DNA of 64,000 nt from Flavobacterium sp. CFS9 (GTDB lineage Bacteria; Bacteroidota; Bacteroidia; Flavobacteriales; Flavobacteriaceae): contig NZ_AP031573.1 of assembly GCF_041154745.1 (NCBI RefSeq), forward strand, positions 310,001 to 374,000, read 5' to 3'. Under the pieces are notes generated by a model. It had not been told where the DNA came from. It saw only the letters and a list, made by a program, of their open reading frames with translations, and did not search any database. The position numbers were made by a program, and so were the translations under genes. This document shows positions 37,690 to 46,670 of the stretch, in pieces (the first letter of the stretch is position 1; each line of letters begins with the position of its first letter).

Positions 37690-38631
37690 TTAATGAAAAA
37701 CAGCAATAGCCGTTTCGTAAACTTTCTTTTTTGAAATAGGATCAGTAAAACAGTAAATCAATTGTTCCCCATCTCCTACATTTTCCAGGAAAACAAGTAT
37801 TTCCAGACTTTCTCCCTCATGAAGTGCAACTTTACACCCGTTAGCCGATTCTGTTAGAGCAGTCTCACTTCCAAACCTCAACTTCAGTTTTGCATTAGGC
37901 GGAAATACAATTTCATGAAGATATAATCCCGAATTGACCAATCGAAGCAGCACCGTTTCGTGTTTACGGTCTAACGATTGTAAACCTTTGGTATCGGAAG
38001 CAACTTTGCCATTAATCAGGAAATAATTGGGTTTGTAGGGAGGAAGAACAATAGGTTTATTTCGGGGATCGTATTCGGTACCCATGATGGCATCGGCGTG
38101 CCATTTTGTATCCATTTCGTTGCTGCACCAAAGCATTTCACGCAAGGGCTCAGGCGCCAGAAGATCTTTTTCTTTCGGTTCAATAATGATGAGACCAAAC
38201 ATTCCCGCCTGAAGGTTGAACGGGTAATTTTCGGGACTGTAATACAAATAGGTACCCGGTTCTTCGGCTATAAAAGAATAAAACCCATGCTCCATATGAT
38301 GAATGGCCTCTTTTTTCTTCATCACCTTATTGTTTTTGTCCCATTGAACAAAATCAATTGCCTTGCAAAATAAAGAGACCGGATTTCCCTGCGAAATGCT
38401 CCAAAAATCAACCCGAACAGTATCGCCAACCTTTGCCTTTATCTCCGATCCCGGCAAAGTAACCTGCCCCGAAAGAGAGTTCGTAAAACCAAAAGTCCGG
38501 ACAGAGACGTTATTTTTAAGCAGTAGTTTTCCTGTTGTTCTCCCGATCACTAAATGTTCGTTTTGAGAGAACAAAAACAAATTGCTTAGTAAAAAGCAAA
38601 AGAGCACTATGGATTTGGGGCATCCTTTCAT
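37690..38631 (-). CDS. Cupredoxin / multicopper-oxidase-like protein lacking copper ligands
   Basis: The 313-residue exported protein (MKGCPKSIVLFCFLLSNLFL signal) resembles multicopper oxidases: VTLPGSEIKAKVGDTVRVDF, EEPGTYLYYSP, and AGMFGLIIIEP. But the family HSH copper motif after GTYWY is YSP here, and no full set of His ligands is visible, so it is unlikely to be an active oxidase. It is the first gene of the tyrosinase operon. The frame opens at 38670, but the ATG at 38631 begins the signal peptide; CAAATTTA at 38678-38685 on plus is a TAAATTTG -7 motif on minus. Confidence 0.7.
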   Translation of the reverse strand: MKGCPKSIVLFCFLLSNLFLFSQNEHLVIGRTTGKLLLKNNVSVRTFGFTNSLSGQVTLPGSEIKAKVGDTVRVDFWSISQGNPVSLFCKAIDFVQWDKNNKVMKKKEAIHHMEHGFYSFIAEEPGTYLYYSPENYPFNLQAGMFGLIIIEPKEKDLLAPEPLREMLWCSNEMDTKWHADAIMGTEYDPRNKPIVLPPYKPNYFLINGKVASDTKGLQSLDRKHETVLLRLVNSGLYLHEIVFPPNAKLKLRFGSETALTESANGCKVALHEGESLEILVFLENVGDGEQLIYCFTDPISKKKVYETAIAVFH

Positions 38632-38677
38632 TTCTAAACTTAAATCATTCATTGCCAATACATTCAGCAATGCAATT

Positions 38678-38685
38678 CAAATTTA
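38678..38685 (-). promoter_or_regulatory. Likely -7 element of the tyrosinase operon
   Basis: TAAATTTG on the minus strand matches the Bacteroidota -7 consensus TAnnTTTG. It lies about 47 bp before the preferred start at 38631 and directly before the upstream ATG, which argues against that ATG. No clear -33 TTTG is seen. Confidence 0.4.
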
Positions 38686-38802
38686 AAATTAATGTCGGTT
38701 TTGAGACCCCGTAGAAATACCTGATTTTGTAGTAAAAATCTGCCTTGAGTTTTATTTTTTAAGAATACAATTCTTCTTTGATGCGAATCGGGGTTTAAAG
38801 GA

Positions 38803-39429
38803 TCAAGGTTCGTAGAAGTTTGGTGTGAGGTAAAAAACGGTATCGATAAAGAACAGATTCCCTTGAAACGTCAAAACATTTTCATCATGCAAATCTTCAA
38901 GAATAATACCCAATTCAGAGTTAAAATAATCATTGTTTCTAGTGTTAACAAAACCATTTGAAGTCAAAAAAACTTTTACATTTTCTAATTCCGTATCACT
39001 ATTAGAATCTACGAATCTTTGTTCTACAACTGCATATAATATAGTATCCTGTTCAGAAAATCCATTTAATTGATAGGCAGTATCCCAAAAAAAATAATTA
39101 TGCAGCAACAAATTATTCAAATAATCTTCCCAAGTTTCATAATAGATACTATCATTCAATTTGATCACTTTATGCTTATTTTGAAGATACACTTTTTGCT
39201 CAGCCCCCGAAGATATGAAAGCGTTGATATTAATTCCGGTAATCCAAAAAGAATTTCTGTCGCAGAATTCTTTTATTAACGCTGTTTCTTCACTTTTGAT
39301 TTGCTTGCCAGACTTAAGCGCTCTGCCTGTGCTCGTGCCTTTTCTAAGGTAACGGGAGATTGTTTGGATAGTATCTCCATGCCTAACCTGGCTCTTTCCT
39401 GAAATGATATTTTGTAGTTCATTTTTCAT
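38803..39429 (-). CDS. Protein-kinase-like protein (polyvalent-kinase type)
   Basis: The 208-residue protein has features of a small kinase fold: KVIKLND after a short AEQKVYL strand in the middle, and EDLHDENVLTFQGNLFFIDT near the end. The latter resembles the catalytic DxHxxN...D segment, as in the polyvalent-protein serine/threonine kinase family seen in phage and mobile-element contexts. The N-terminal basic part contains TGRALKSGKQIKSEETAL. It is divergent from the XRE regulator 184 bp away. A TATATTTG motif lies 14 bp before its start. Confidence 0.55.
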   Translation of the reverse strand: MKNELQNIISGKSQVRHGDTIQTISRYLRKGTSTGRALKSGKQIKSEETALIKEFCDRNSFWITGININAFISSGAEQKVYLQNKHKVIKLNDSIYYETWEDYLNNLLLHNYFFWDTAYQLNGFSEQDTILYAVVEQRFVDSNSDTELENVKVFLTSNGFVNTRNNDYFNSELGIILEDLHDENVLTFQGNLFFIDTVFYLTPNFYEP

Positions 39430-39442
39430 GAAGTTTATAATG

Positions 39443-39450
39443 CAAATATA
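39443..39450 (-). promoter_or_regulatory. Likely -7 element of the kinase-like gene
   Basis: TATATTTG on the minus strand, 13 bp before the ATG at 39429, fits TAnnTTTG. No TTTG is found at the right distance, so this is a partial match. Confidence 0.35.
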
Positions 39451-39613
39451 AATATTTTAAAATTACTACTTATCTGCCAAAATAAGACATCATAAAAGTA
39501 AGAAAAAGAATATATTTACAACAAATAAAAAAACACCCGAAAGTACATTACCAAATTAGCCTTGTATTTTACGGATCGCTGTTTTTATCAAAAAAAATAA
39601 ATATCTTTGAATT

Positions 39614-40015
39614 ATGAGCACAGAAACCAGACCCAGAAATATTGGCCGAAATATCAGCCGTATCAGAGAACTTCGCGGAATGAAACAAGAGATTCTTGCT
39701 GAAGCTATTGGAGTAAGCCAGCAATCTGTTTCGAATATTGAAGCCAGCGAAAATATTGACAAAGAAAAACTAGTACTAATTGCAAAAGCACTTGGCGTGA
39801 CGGTAGAAGCGATCGAAAATTTTACAGAAGAATCTGTTTTTAATTATTTCAATACCTTTTATGATAATAGTACTGCTGGGTCTGCATCATTTAACAATCA
39901 TCCAAATCATTGCACCTTCAACCCTCTTGATAAAGTGGTCGAGCTTTACGAACGTTTGGTTCAGGCCGAAAAAGAAAAGGTCGAATACTTAGAAAAATTA
40001 ATGAAATTGAAATAA
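39614..40015 (+). CDS. XRE-family transcriptional regulator
   Basis: The 133-residue protein has an N-terminal Cro/C1-type helix-turn-helix (about residues 10-68: IRELRGMKQEILAEAIGVSQ, QSVSNIEASENI) and a charged, helical C-terminus (VVELYERLVQAEKEKVEYLE) suited to oligomer formation. It is divergent from the kinase-like gene and may control it. TATCTTTG lies 5 bp before the ATG, a -7-like motif that would give a very short leader. A terminator follows 30 bp downstream. Confidence 0.9.
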   Translation: MSTETRPRNIGRNISRIRELRGMKQEILAEAIGVSQQSVSNIEASENIDKEKLVLIAKALGVTVEAIENFTEESVFNYFNTFYDNSTAGSASFNNHPNHCTFNPLDKVVELYERLVQAEKEKVEYLEKLMKLK

Positions 40016-40044
40016 CAGTCTCACCAAGAGAACTTTCTGATAAC

Positions 40045-40086
40045 AAAATGCGCAAATCATCCTTTTGATTTTGCGCATTTTTTTTG
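40045..40086 (+). terminator. Terminator of the XRE gene
   Basis: ATGCGCAAATCA (40048-40059) pairs with TGATTTTGCGCAT (one bulged T) over TCCTTT and is followed by eight T. Confidence 0.85.
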
Positions 40087-40105
40087 TTGTCCTTTCTTTT
40101 TTAAA

Positions 40106-40322
40106 GTTGTGTCAAAATTTAAAAAAATAAAAACTTTGACACAGAAATTTTGTCACGGAAGTTGTGACAAAACAAAAATAAAAATCAATTTTGACACAAC
40201 TTTTGTGGCAAAATGAAAATTAAAAATGTTTTTGCCACAGTTTTGTGGCAAAAACAAAAAACACAAAAAAATTGCCACAGAAGTTGTGGCAAAACAAAAA
40301 TAAAAATCAAATTTGCCACAAC
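40106..40322. repeat. Ladder of five TGTGnCAAAA / TTTTGnCACA inverted repeats
   Basis: Five pairs of arms, TTGTG(T/A/G)CAAAA and TTTTG(C/A)CACAA, alternate over 216 bp. Each pair surrounds about 20 nt made almost only of A and T (AACAAAAATAAAAATCAA type). The first arms read TGTGTC/GACACA and the later ones TGTGGC/GCCACA, so base changes in one arm are generally matched in the other. It lies between the convergent XRE and helicase genes and is bounded by terminators on both sides. No ORF is present. Function unknown. Confidence 0.8.
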
Positions 40323-40450
40323 TTTTTGTTGATGAAGGAAATTTTATTTTCTTGAGGTATTACTTAACATTAGGCACCAAGTCAAGACGATTTGAAAATG
40401 AGTTCAGGCTGAAAGGGAAATAGAGGTTTTCTTTTTTTTTATATAAAATT

Positions 40451-40488
40451 GAAAAAACGCAAACTTTTGAGGGTTTGCGCGTTTTTTG
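40451..40488 (-). terminator. Terminator of the Gabija operon
   Basis: AACG-CAAAC and GTTTG-CG-CGTT pair over TTTTGAGG, with T-runs on both strands. It lies 22 bp past the helicase stop. Confidence 0.75.
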
Positions 40489-40509
40489 TTAGAATTTTAT
40501 TTTAAACTA

Positions 40510-42660
40510 TCATAATTTATCAGCATCAATTAAATTATCTCCGAACCATTCTTTAGCAGTTTCAAATATTAAAGCATTCTCCGTTTCATTTATACCATGA
40601 TAGTAAATCGCTAACTCTTCTTTTGCTCTCGTACAGCATACATAAAATATTTTTTGTGTTCTTTCTAAAACACTTTGACTTCCATTCTTTTCAAAAAGAT
40701 ATTTGAAATTGTAGTCATTCCATTTACCATTATCAAGTACGACTAATACATTGTCAAACTCGTCACCTTTAGTTTTGTGCTGAGTCGAAAACGGTGTTTT
40801 ACCTTCTAAATAATTATACAAGTTTATGAACTCTGCAAAACTTACTTCTTTGACTTTATCATAGAGATATTTTTTTTCATCTTTAAATCTATTAAATCTA
40901 TCATCTCTATTGCTATTTAAAAATCCTGATTCATTAACAAAAGATAGTATATCCTCTATTTTTTCATTTGACTTTGATTTTAAATCGTCAATGATCTTTT
41001 TCAATCTATTTTTAAAAGTTAGAATACCTTCTCCTTCATTTTTCTTTAGATCAATTGTTTGTAAAAATTCGTTGAATTTATTCTGCTCATAAAGATCTAC
41101 ACAAAATTGAATTTTATACAAAAACTTAATTAGTACGTCTCTGTTTGAACCTTTTTTACTTTCATCTTCCTCATTCTGTTTTTTATCATCTATTAAGTTA
41201 TCTTTATCAAAAAAAAGAGATTTTACTTTTTCATACTTTTCTTCTTTTATTGTATCATATAAATGAGTATGCTTTCCATCAATCCCTTTATCTATCTCTT
41301 TCATTACTTTAATTACATAAATAAAATCAATCTCTGTAATTCCAGTTTCTTCCCTAAATTCACGAATTAATACTTTATGTTCTTCTTTAATTGTATTGTC
41401 ATCAATTGGTTTAATTTTCTCTAATAAAGTAATTACTTCAGATTCATTTGAAGCATATGTGTTTTTTAAATTTTCTATAAATTTTAATACAGTAAAAGAA
41501 CTTAAACCTAAACTTTCTATTTTAGTTTTTATCTCTAACTTTAATGTACTAATTAAATCTTTAACTACAATATTTTTATCATAAGAGAAATTTGTAAGAC
41601 GTATATATTTTCTAATCGCTTGTAGATGTTTTACAATTGGATCTTTATCATATATCTCAATAAGACTAGGAAAACCAGCTTTTTTCGCTATTAAATTATG
41701 AGTAAGATTTAGTTCTTTTGTTTCTCTAGTATTTGTAAAATCCCAAGAATATGTATTTAACAAATCTTGTTTAACAACTTCATTCTTTTCATCTTGGCTA
41801 TAATAAAAAATTATGCTTCCTTTTTTTACTTGTCCAGAATTTTTATCCATGTTTGGTGCACTCTGATCATCTGAATGACTTTGTTTTAAGCCATCAGTTC
41901 GCAATTCATTTGCTAAATCATAAATTTGTTTAGGATTTCTTCTATTTTGAGTTTTTTGTACTTCCCTTACCTTATCTCCTTCTCCAATATATCCATCTAA
42001 ATTCCCAATTCCACCTTCATAAATAGATTGCATTGCATCTCCAAAAAATCCTACAACAGATTTTTTTTTACTATTTTTTAGATGATTTAAAAATATTTCT
42101 ATTACTTCTTTTTGAGTATCTTGATACTCATCAATAAAAATAAAGGGAAATTTATCTTTTATTACGGAACATAATTTTACAGAGTGTTTAAACATCTTTT
42201 CCGCCAATAAAATAACTTCGTCATGTGAAATTATTCCATCAGCGATTCTTAGAAAATTATCATATTTAATTTTTTCTACTTTGTCATAATAATCGATCCC
42301 AACTTTCTGATTATTTACTGTATTAATTTTTGAATTAGGATCGTTTATCAATTCAATTAAATATCTTTTCAAATCGGTTTGATAATTACTTATACAATCC
42401 CACAGGAAATCATGAATAGTTGTTACATTTAAGTTTTTATGATTAACCCTTTCTTCTATCTCTTTTACCGCAGAATTTGTATAAGTCATACAAGCAACTT
42501 TAACAAACGGATTCTCTTCTATAACTTGTCTTATTACCTGAACTAAGGAATATGTCTTACCACTTCCAGCACCACCACTCAACAAAAAATTATTCCCGTT
42601 ATCAATGTGTTCAAATATTTTTCGAACCTCTAACTCTAAATTTACTCTTTTCGTAACCAT
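40510..42660 (-). CDS. gajB: UvrD/Rep-type helicase of a Gabija-like defence system
   Basis: The 716-residue protein is a superfamily-1 helicase: Walker A LLSGGAGSGKTYS (residues about 27-38), MTYTNSAVKEI, DEYQDTQKE (Walker B), QKTQNRRNPKQI, HKTKGDEFDNVLVV and YVCCTRAKEELAIY. The ATG at 42660 is preferred; it overlaps the end of the OLD gene by 19 bp, which indicates translational coupling. In Gabija, GajB works with the GajA nuclease to block phage. This member is longer than the described GajB of about 500 residues; the extra length lies in the middle (about 300-560). Base composition is more AT-rich than the neighbouring core genes. Confidence 0.85.
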   Translation of the reverse strand: MVTKRVNLELEVRKIFEHIDNGNNFLLSGGAGSGKTYSLVQVIRQVIEENPFVKVACMTYTNSAVKEIEERVNHKNLNVTTIHDFLWDCISNYQTDLKRYLIELINDPNSKINTVNNQKVGIDYYDKVEKIKYDNFLRIADGIISHDEVILLAEKMFKHSVKLCSVIKDKFPFIFIDEYQDTQKEVIEIFLNHLKNSKKKSVVGFFGDAMQSIYEGGIGNLDGYIGEGDKVREVQKTQNRRNPKQIYDLANELRTDGLKQSHSDDQSAPNMDKNSGQVKKGSIIFYYSQDEKNEVVKQDLLNTYSWDFTNTRETKELNLTHNLIAKKAGFPSLIEIYDKDPIVKHLQAIRKYIRLTNFSYDKNIVVKDLISTLKLEIKTKIESLGLSSFTVLKFIENLKNTYASNESEVITLLEKIKPIDDNTIKEEHKVLIREFREETGITEIDFIYVIKVMKEIDKGIDGKHTHLYDTIKEEKYEKVKSLFFDKDNLIDDKKQNEEDESKKGSNRDVLIKFLYKIQFCVDLYEQNKFNEFLQTIDLKKNEGEGILTFKNRLKKIIDDLKSKSNEKIEDILSFVNESGFLNSNRDDRFNRFKDEKKYLYDKVKEVSFAEFINLYNYLEGKTPFSTQHKTKGDEFDNVLVVLDNGKWNDYNFKYLFEKNGSQSVLERTQKIFYVCCTRAKEELAIYYHGINETENALIFETAKEWFGDNLIDADKL

Positions 42661-44837
42661 AATAACCCTTGTTTTATATATGCAGGAATTTTCCATTCGC
42701 TGTAATCTTCATCACTATTCAGGAGAATATCTAGAGCAAAAGAGCCTTTACTTTCAATACATTTTTCACCCAAATCATATGCGTCCTTTGTAGCATCATA
42801 AAATAATGCCATATTTTTTAATCCATTGAATTTACTTCTATTATTTTTTATGAAAGTGATGTTTTCATCTATATTAAAAAAAGCATCTTCAAAACTTCTA
42901 GGGCAATAATTCTTAACATCTTTTATTTGAAAAGCTATCTGCAAAAAACCGTCCTTACTATTAATCCAATTTGAATCTTTTAAAAATCTTTTTTCTTCTT
43001 CAGATTTGGACAGTAATTCAGAAAAATGCAAACCTGGGAAAAAGAAATTTAAAGTTGGATTTGTTGTTTTTTGCCCTTCTATAACTCTACAACTAAAATC
43101 AGCTTGTCTATCGTTACCTTTTGACGTTTTTTTTATCTCTCCTTTATCATTTCTAATAAAATCTTTTTTTACAGAATCTAAATCAGTAACAATCAAACTT
43201 TTTACTCCTATAAAATTTATAAATCTTTCGAAGATGTTTGCATAATTTCCTACCTCTACTATTGATATATTTTGTGAAAGCAATTCTAATTCATTTTCAA
43301 GTAATGATTCCTCTAAATCTATTTTTTTCATCATTGCAGGCAAAAGTATTCTCTCTGTATCACCTTCAATAAAAATTGCTTTATCAGCAAAAAATAGTTC
43401 AGACCTATTGAGGGTTAAATATTGTTTCAAAAATCTAAAATTCTGCTCCTGTCCTGCTTCAGAATATTCATTTTCTAAATCTTTTAGATTTTTTGATTTT
43501 ATACTATTTTGATTTTCTTTTTTTAGATATTTTATTGAATTAAAATCTTTACAATTTGAAACGATATGTGATGAATGCGTCGATATTACATATTGAAGCT
43601 TCTTATCTACACATCCATTTTTTACAATTCCCTCTTCTAGAAGTGATTTAATATTAGTGATAAAAACATACTGCATTTGTGGATGAGTATGAGCCTCCGG
43701 TTCTTCAATAAACAACAAATTAATATCTGCTGGCTTTTCATCCTTACTTCTCTTAAATTCTTGAAGTAATATTTCAATTTCAAAAATCATACTTATAAGA
43801 TTCATGTAACCTAAACCATTATAAAATTCAGGCAAAGAGCTGGACTCATCATGCTCGTAAATAACTGTGGTGTTACCTTTGAGTAGTTCTCTTCTCTCCA
43901 AAGATGAAATAATCTTTATAACGGATTCTCCTTTTTTAATACCTCCAAATCGTTCAACTTTCTTTACAATTCTTCCAAAAAGTGAAGCATAAACATTTGT
44001 AAGTGTTTCGTCTGTTTCACTTAATGTTTCCTTAAATTCTTCTATACTTTTACTATCTTCTTCATTCTTTTCACTTCTTTCATAAATTTGTGATGTTTGG
44101 GAAGAAAGAGTTTTATCCGCTTCTTTATTAGTAACATTTCTTCTGGCACTTATATATTTGAAATTTATAACATTCTTTAAATTTACTTTAGTTGAATTAT
44201 TATCTAAATCAATAAATTGATCTTCAAATAAAACTTTATTTTTATAATCGTATGCTATAGATTTCTTTCTATGATGAAAATATTTATCTTGATATAACTT
44301 AAAAAAAATGTCAAAACCTTTCTGTTTGTATAATTTTCTTTCATTTTTAAGCTTACCTTTTTCTTTTTTTATAGATTCATCTAATTTTCTTTTCTCTTCA
44401 ATTTTAAAAGTCTTAAAGTCAGACCTAAACAGCTTGTAATCATTAAAATGCAAAGAATAATCATATCCTAAAATCAAATAATTATTATCAGGGTCTAAAT
44501 CCATCATTAATTTTGAAATGTTTTCAAAGTCATCTTCGTCGGTATAAGAAACTACCAATCTTAAAATAATTCCATGAATATTGTCATTATAATCTTTTTC
44601 AGTTAATTCATTGGGAGATTCAATTAACTTCCTAATCTCTTCCTTATACGATATGTTGAAATCATCCGATGAAATTTTTTTATTCTCAGATTGATTAATA
44701 AATTTATCTAAGGCGCTCAATATTGAGGTCTTTCCTGAATTATTTTTTCCCAAGAGTAGAGATAAATCATTCTCCAAATCTAATTTTAAATCTTTTAGAA
44801 GTCTAAAATTTCTAATTAATACAGATTCTATTATCAT
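42642..44837 (-). CDS. gajA: OLD-family ATPase/TOPRIM nuclease of a Gabija-like defence system
   Basis: The 731-residue protein has an SMC/ABC-type ATPase half (Walker A LLGKNNSGKTS, residues about 29-39; signature near GLGYMNLISM; Walker B LLFIEEPEAHTHP; H-loop VISTHSSHIV) and a C-terminal TOPRIM nuclease half with Glu491 in IEGDTE and Asp552/Asp554 in VTDLDS. This is the OLD layout. Next to a UvrD-like helicase it fits Gabija GajA, which nicks DNA when nucleotides are depleted. It is longer than typical GajA (about 580), with an added Lys/Glu-rich insert around residues 140-270. Codon use is strongly AT-biased, consistent with acquisition by transfer. Confidence 0.88.
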   Translation of the reverse strand: MIIESVLIRNFRLLKDLKLDLENDLSLLLGKNNSGKTSILSALDKFINQSENKKISSDDFNISYKEEIRKLIESPNELTEKDYNDNIHGIILRLVVSYTDEDDFENISKLMMDLDPDNNYLILGYDYSLHFNDYKLFRSDFKTFKIEEKRKLDESIKKEKGKLKNERKLYKQKGFDIFFKLYQDKYFHHRKKSIAYDYKNKVLFEDQFIDLDNNSTKVNLKNVINFKYISARRNVTNKEADKTLSSQTSQIYERSEKNEEDSKSIEEFKETLSETDETLTNVYASLFGRIVKKVERFGGIKKGESVIKIISSLERRELLKGNTTVIYEHDESSSLPEFYNGLGYMNLISMIFEIEILLQEFKRSKDEKPADINLLFIEEPEAHTHPQMQYVFITNIKSLLEEGIVKNGCVDKKLQYVISTHSSHIVSNCKDFNSIKYLKKENQNSIKSKNLKDLENEYSEAGQEQNFRFLKQYLTLNRSELFFADKAIFIEGDTERILLPAMMKKIDLEESLLENELELLSQNISIVEVGNYANIFERFINFIGVKSLIVTDLDSVKKDFIRNDKGEIKKTSKGNDRQADFSCRVIEGQKTTNPTLNFFFPGLHFSELLSKSEEEKRFLKDSNWINSKDGFLQIAFQIKDVKNYCPRSFEDAFFNIDENITFIKNNRSKFNGLKNMALFYDATKDAYDLGEKCIESKGSFALDILLNSDEDYSEWKIPAYIKQGLLWLRKE

Positions 44838-45004
44838 ATTTTTATTTTATTTCTTTTTAAACTTAACAGCTATTTTCTCCTAAACTTAATCTAAATGAAT
44901 AGATTGAATTATATCAGATAAAATCGATCAAATATGCAGAAGATTTCTATAGCTTTTTTACGGTTTTCCATAATCAATATAATTTTTGAATTATTGTTTG
45001 TTTT

Positions 45005-45033
45005 CAAATATATACAAACAAAAAGCCTTCAAA
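45005..45033 (-). promoter_or_regulatory. Possible promoter of the Gabija operon
   Basis: On the minus strand TTTG (45030-45033) and TATATTTG (45005-45012) are 17 bp apart, near the Bacteroidota pattern. The leader to the ATG at 44837 would be about 160 nt, so a nearer start site is possible. Confidence 0.35.
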
Positions 45034-45084
45034 CCAAGTACAAACCCCTGATTTAACCAAGAGCTTTTCTTAAGTTCCAAAATA

Positions 45085-45123
45085 AAAACACTGCTGCACA
45101 ATTATTTTGCGCAGCAGTGTTTT
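45085..45123. terminator. Long bidirectional terminator (carries the TGCGCA palindrome)
   Basis: AAAACACTGCTGCACAA (45085-45101) pairs with TTGCGCAGCAGTGTTTT (45107-45123) with one mismatch. It ends the leftward gene at 45146 and separates it from the Gabija operon. It contains one of the five ACTGCGCARTTATTTT-like copies. Confidence 0.85.
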
Positions 45124-45145
45124 ACTCAATGAAAAACTATACCAT

Positions 45146-46306
45146 TTATTTATTATTTTTTTTATTATTTAAGACGAGTTCTTCTTTGTCCTCTTTTCCA
45201 AAATTATAAGTAATATTCAAAAACCCAAGAAAGTTAGATTTCTCAATATCATACTTGATCGTTAAAGGAATCCAAATATCTTTAGTTACACGAATTCTGA
45301 AATCGGAACTCGCTAAAAAAGTATTCTTTTTTTCATCAGCTAATTTATTTTTCAAAATCGAATTATACTCCATATATAATTTTATTTCAAATACACTTTG
45401 GTCATTTCTTTTAAACATTTTATAGTTAAGACCAGCAGAATTTCTCAATTCTAATCTTTGAACACTCTTCTCTATTAAAGTGTCGGAGTAAATTAAATTT
45501 GATCTAATATCTAATTCCAGGTTTTTAAAACCTTGCAAAAAAACAGTCCCGAAAGTAAGTTTCTTATTATTCCCCTTATCGTTAGTAGTTCCATTTAAAG
45601 AAACCGTCCATAATGCTTTTTTTTCAAGATTGGAATATTCTTTTTCTCTTAATTCATGAATTTTCTCGATAAAATCTTTCAATTTTATCGATTTGTTTCG
45701 GTTTTCAAACTCAGTAATGATTTTATCAAAATAAATATTTGAATCATCTATTTTATCAAATTCTTTATTTGTCAGTATAGAGGCTGCTATATTTATAGCT
45801 TCCATTTTTTCACTAAACTTCTTGTCACCTGTTTTATCTAATTCACTAACAAGTTTATCTTGTATTTCAGATAATTTGCTAGTCCAAAATTTATATTCAA
45901 GTTCAAGTGCAGTTTTTGCAAAATTGGCAACGTCTTTGTCTCTCTGATTAATCAAAGCGTAAGTAATTCCGCCGGAAAATCCTTTGTAATTAAACTGTTC
46001 ATCGAAATTAAGCTTCGTATTGAACTCTAAATTTCTTGAAAATTTCTGTTTAGCAAAAACTGTATCTGTTGTGATATTATCCCAAAAAATAGATTTAATA
46101 CCGTATAAGGTAGAATTAAATTCGACACTTTTGTTTGGCCCCGTTAAATTACTAGTTCCTAATTGAAATAAATTAGACAAAACTTCTTTGTAATTTCCTG
46201 ATTTTGAATCATCCGTAGCTTCTCTGAATTTTTGTACTTTTTCATCTTGCGCTAACACAACATGAGCAGACGTTAAAAGTAGCAAGCTTATAAAATATTT
46301 TTTCAT
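45146..46306 (-). CDS. Exported beta-barrel-like protein of unknown function
   Basis: The 386-residue protein starts with a signal peptide (MKKYFISLLLLTSAHVVLAQ). Residues about 100-230 look helical and charged (LEYKFWTSKLSEIQDKLVSE); the last third alternates hydrophobic and polar residues and ends in NITYNFGKEDKEEL, as in an outer-membrane barrel. No family is recognised. The start is 11 bp after the small gene at 46318 on the same strand. The pair lies divergent from a response-regulator operon with a shared operator-like inverted repeat. Confidence 0.65.
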   Translation of the reverse strand: MKKYFISLLLLTSAHVVLAQDEKVQKFREATDDSKSGNYKEVLSNLFQLGTSNLTGPNKSVEFNSTLYGIKSIFWDNITTDTVFAKQKFSRNLEFNTKLNFDEQFNYKGFSGGITYALINQRDKDVANFAKTALELEYKFWTSKLSEIQDKLVSELDKTGDKKFSEKMEAINIAASILTNKEFDKIDDSNIYFDKIITEFENRNKSIKLKDFIEKIHELREKEYSNLEKKALWTVSLNGTTNDKGNNKKLTFGTVFLQGFKNLELDIRSNLIYSDTLIEKSVQRLELRNSAGLNYKMFKRNDQSVFEIKLYMEYNSILKNKLADEKKNTFLASSDFRIRVTKDIWIPLTIKYDIEKSNFLGFLNITYNFGKEDKEELVLNNKKNNK

Positions 46307-46317
46307 GATCTGTTTAT

Positions 46318-46614
46318 TTAAATTTCGAAATAAAATAATTCAGTAATGAATGGCTTCGTTGTCACTCTTTTAGCATTATGAAATGGTCCTCTGATAAAAC
46401 TACCCAATACTTCTATTTCTGTTTTTCCATTTATAGCGTTCATTCCAAATAGTTTAAGGGTATAGCGACCGCTTTCTATATTAAAATCTTGATTAAAAGA
46501 AGTTGCAGATTCATACTCAATTTCTTTACGAGTATCCATGTTTTTGATTTCAACTCTAATTGAATCGGGTGCTGATCCGTTACTAATTCTAACTTTTACC
46601 TTAATTGTTTTCAT
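46318..46614 (-). CDS. Small beta-rich protein of unknown function
   Basis: The 98-residue protein (ATG at 46614, MKTIKVKVRISNGSAPDSIR) looks like a single beta-sandwich (FNIESGRYTLKLFGMNAING). Without a signal peptide it may be cytoplasmic. The longer frame from 46668 begins in the inverted-repeat region and is less likely. It is the first gene of a two-gene unit with the exported protein at 45146. Confidence 0.55.
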   Translation of the reverse strand: MKTIKVKVRISNGSAPDSIRVEIKNMDTRKEIEYESATSFNQDFNIESGRYTLKLFGMNAINGKTEIEVLGSFIRGPFHNAKRVTTKPFITELFYFEI

Positions 46615-46670
46615 GATTTCTATGTTTTTAGTTAACATCTCAAAAGTATCCTGATAACAGTATATCAATC

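Noticed and set aside
42661..42696. Upstream ATG for the helicase gene
   Set aside because: It would deepen the overlap with the OLD gene to 55 bp and adds residues with no family match; the ATG at 42660 directly precedes the conserved part.
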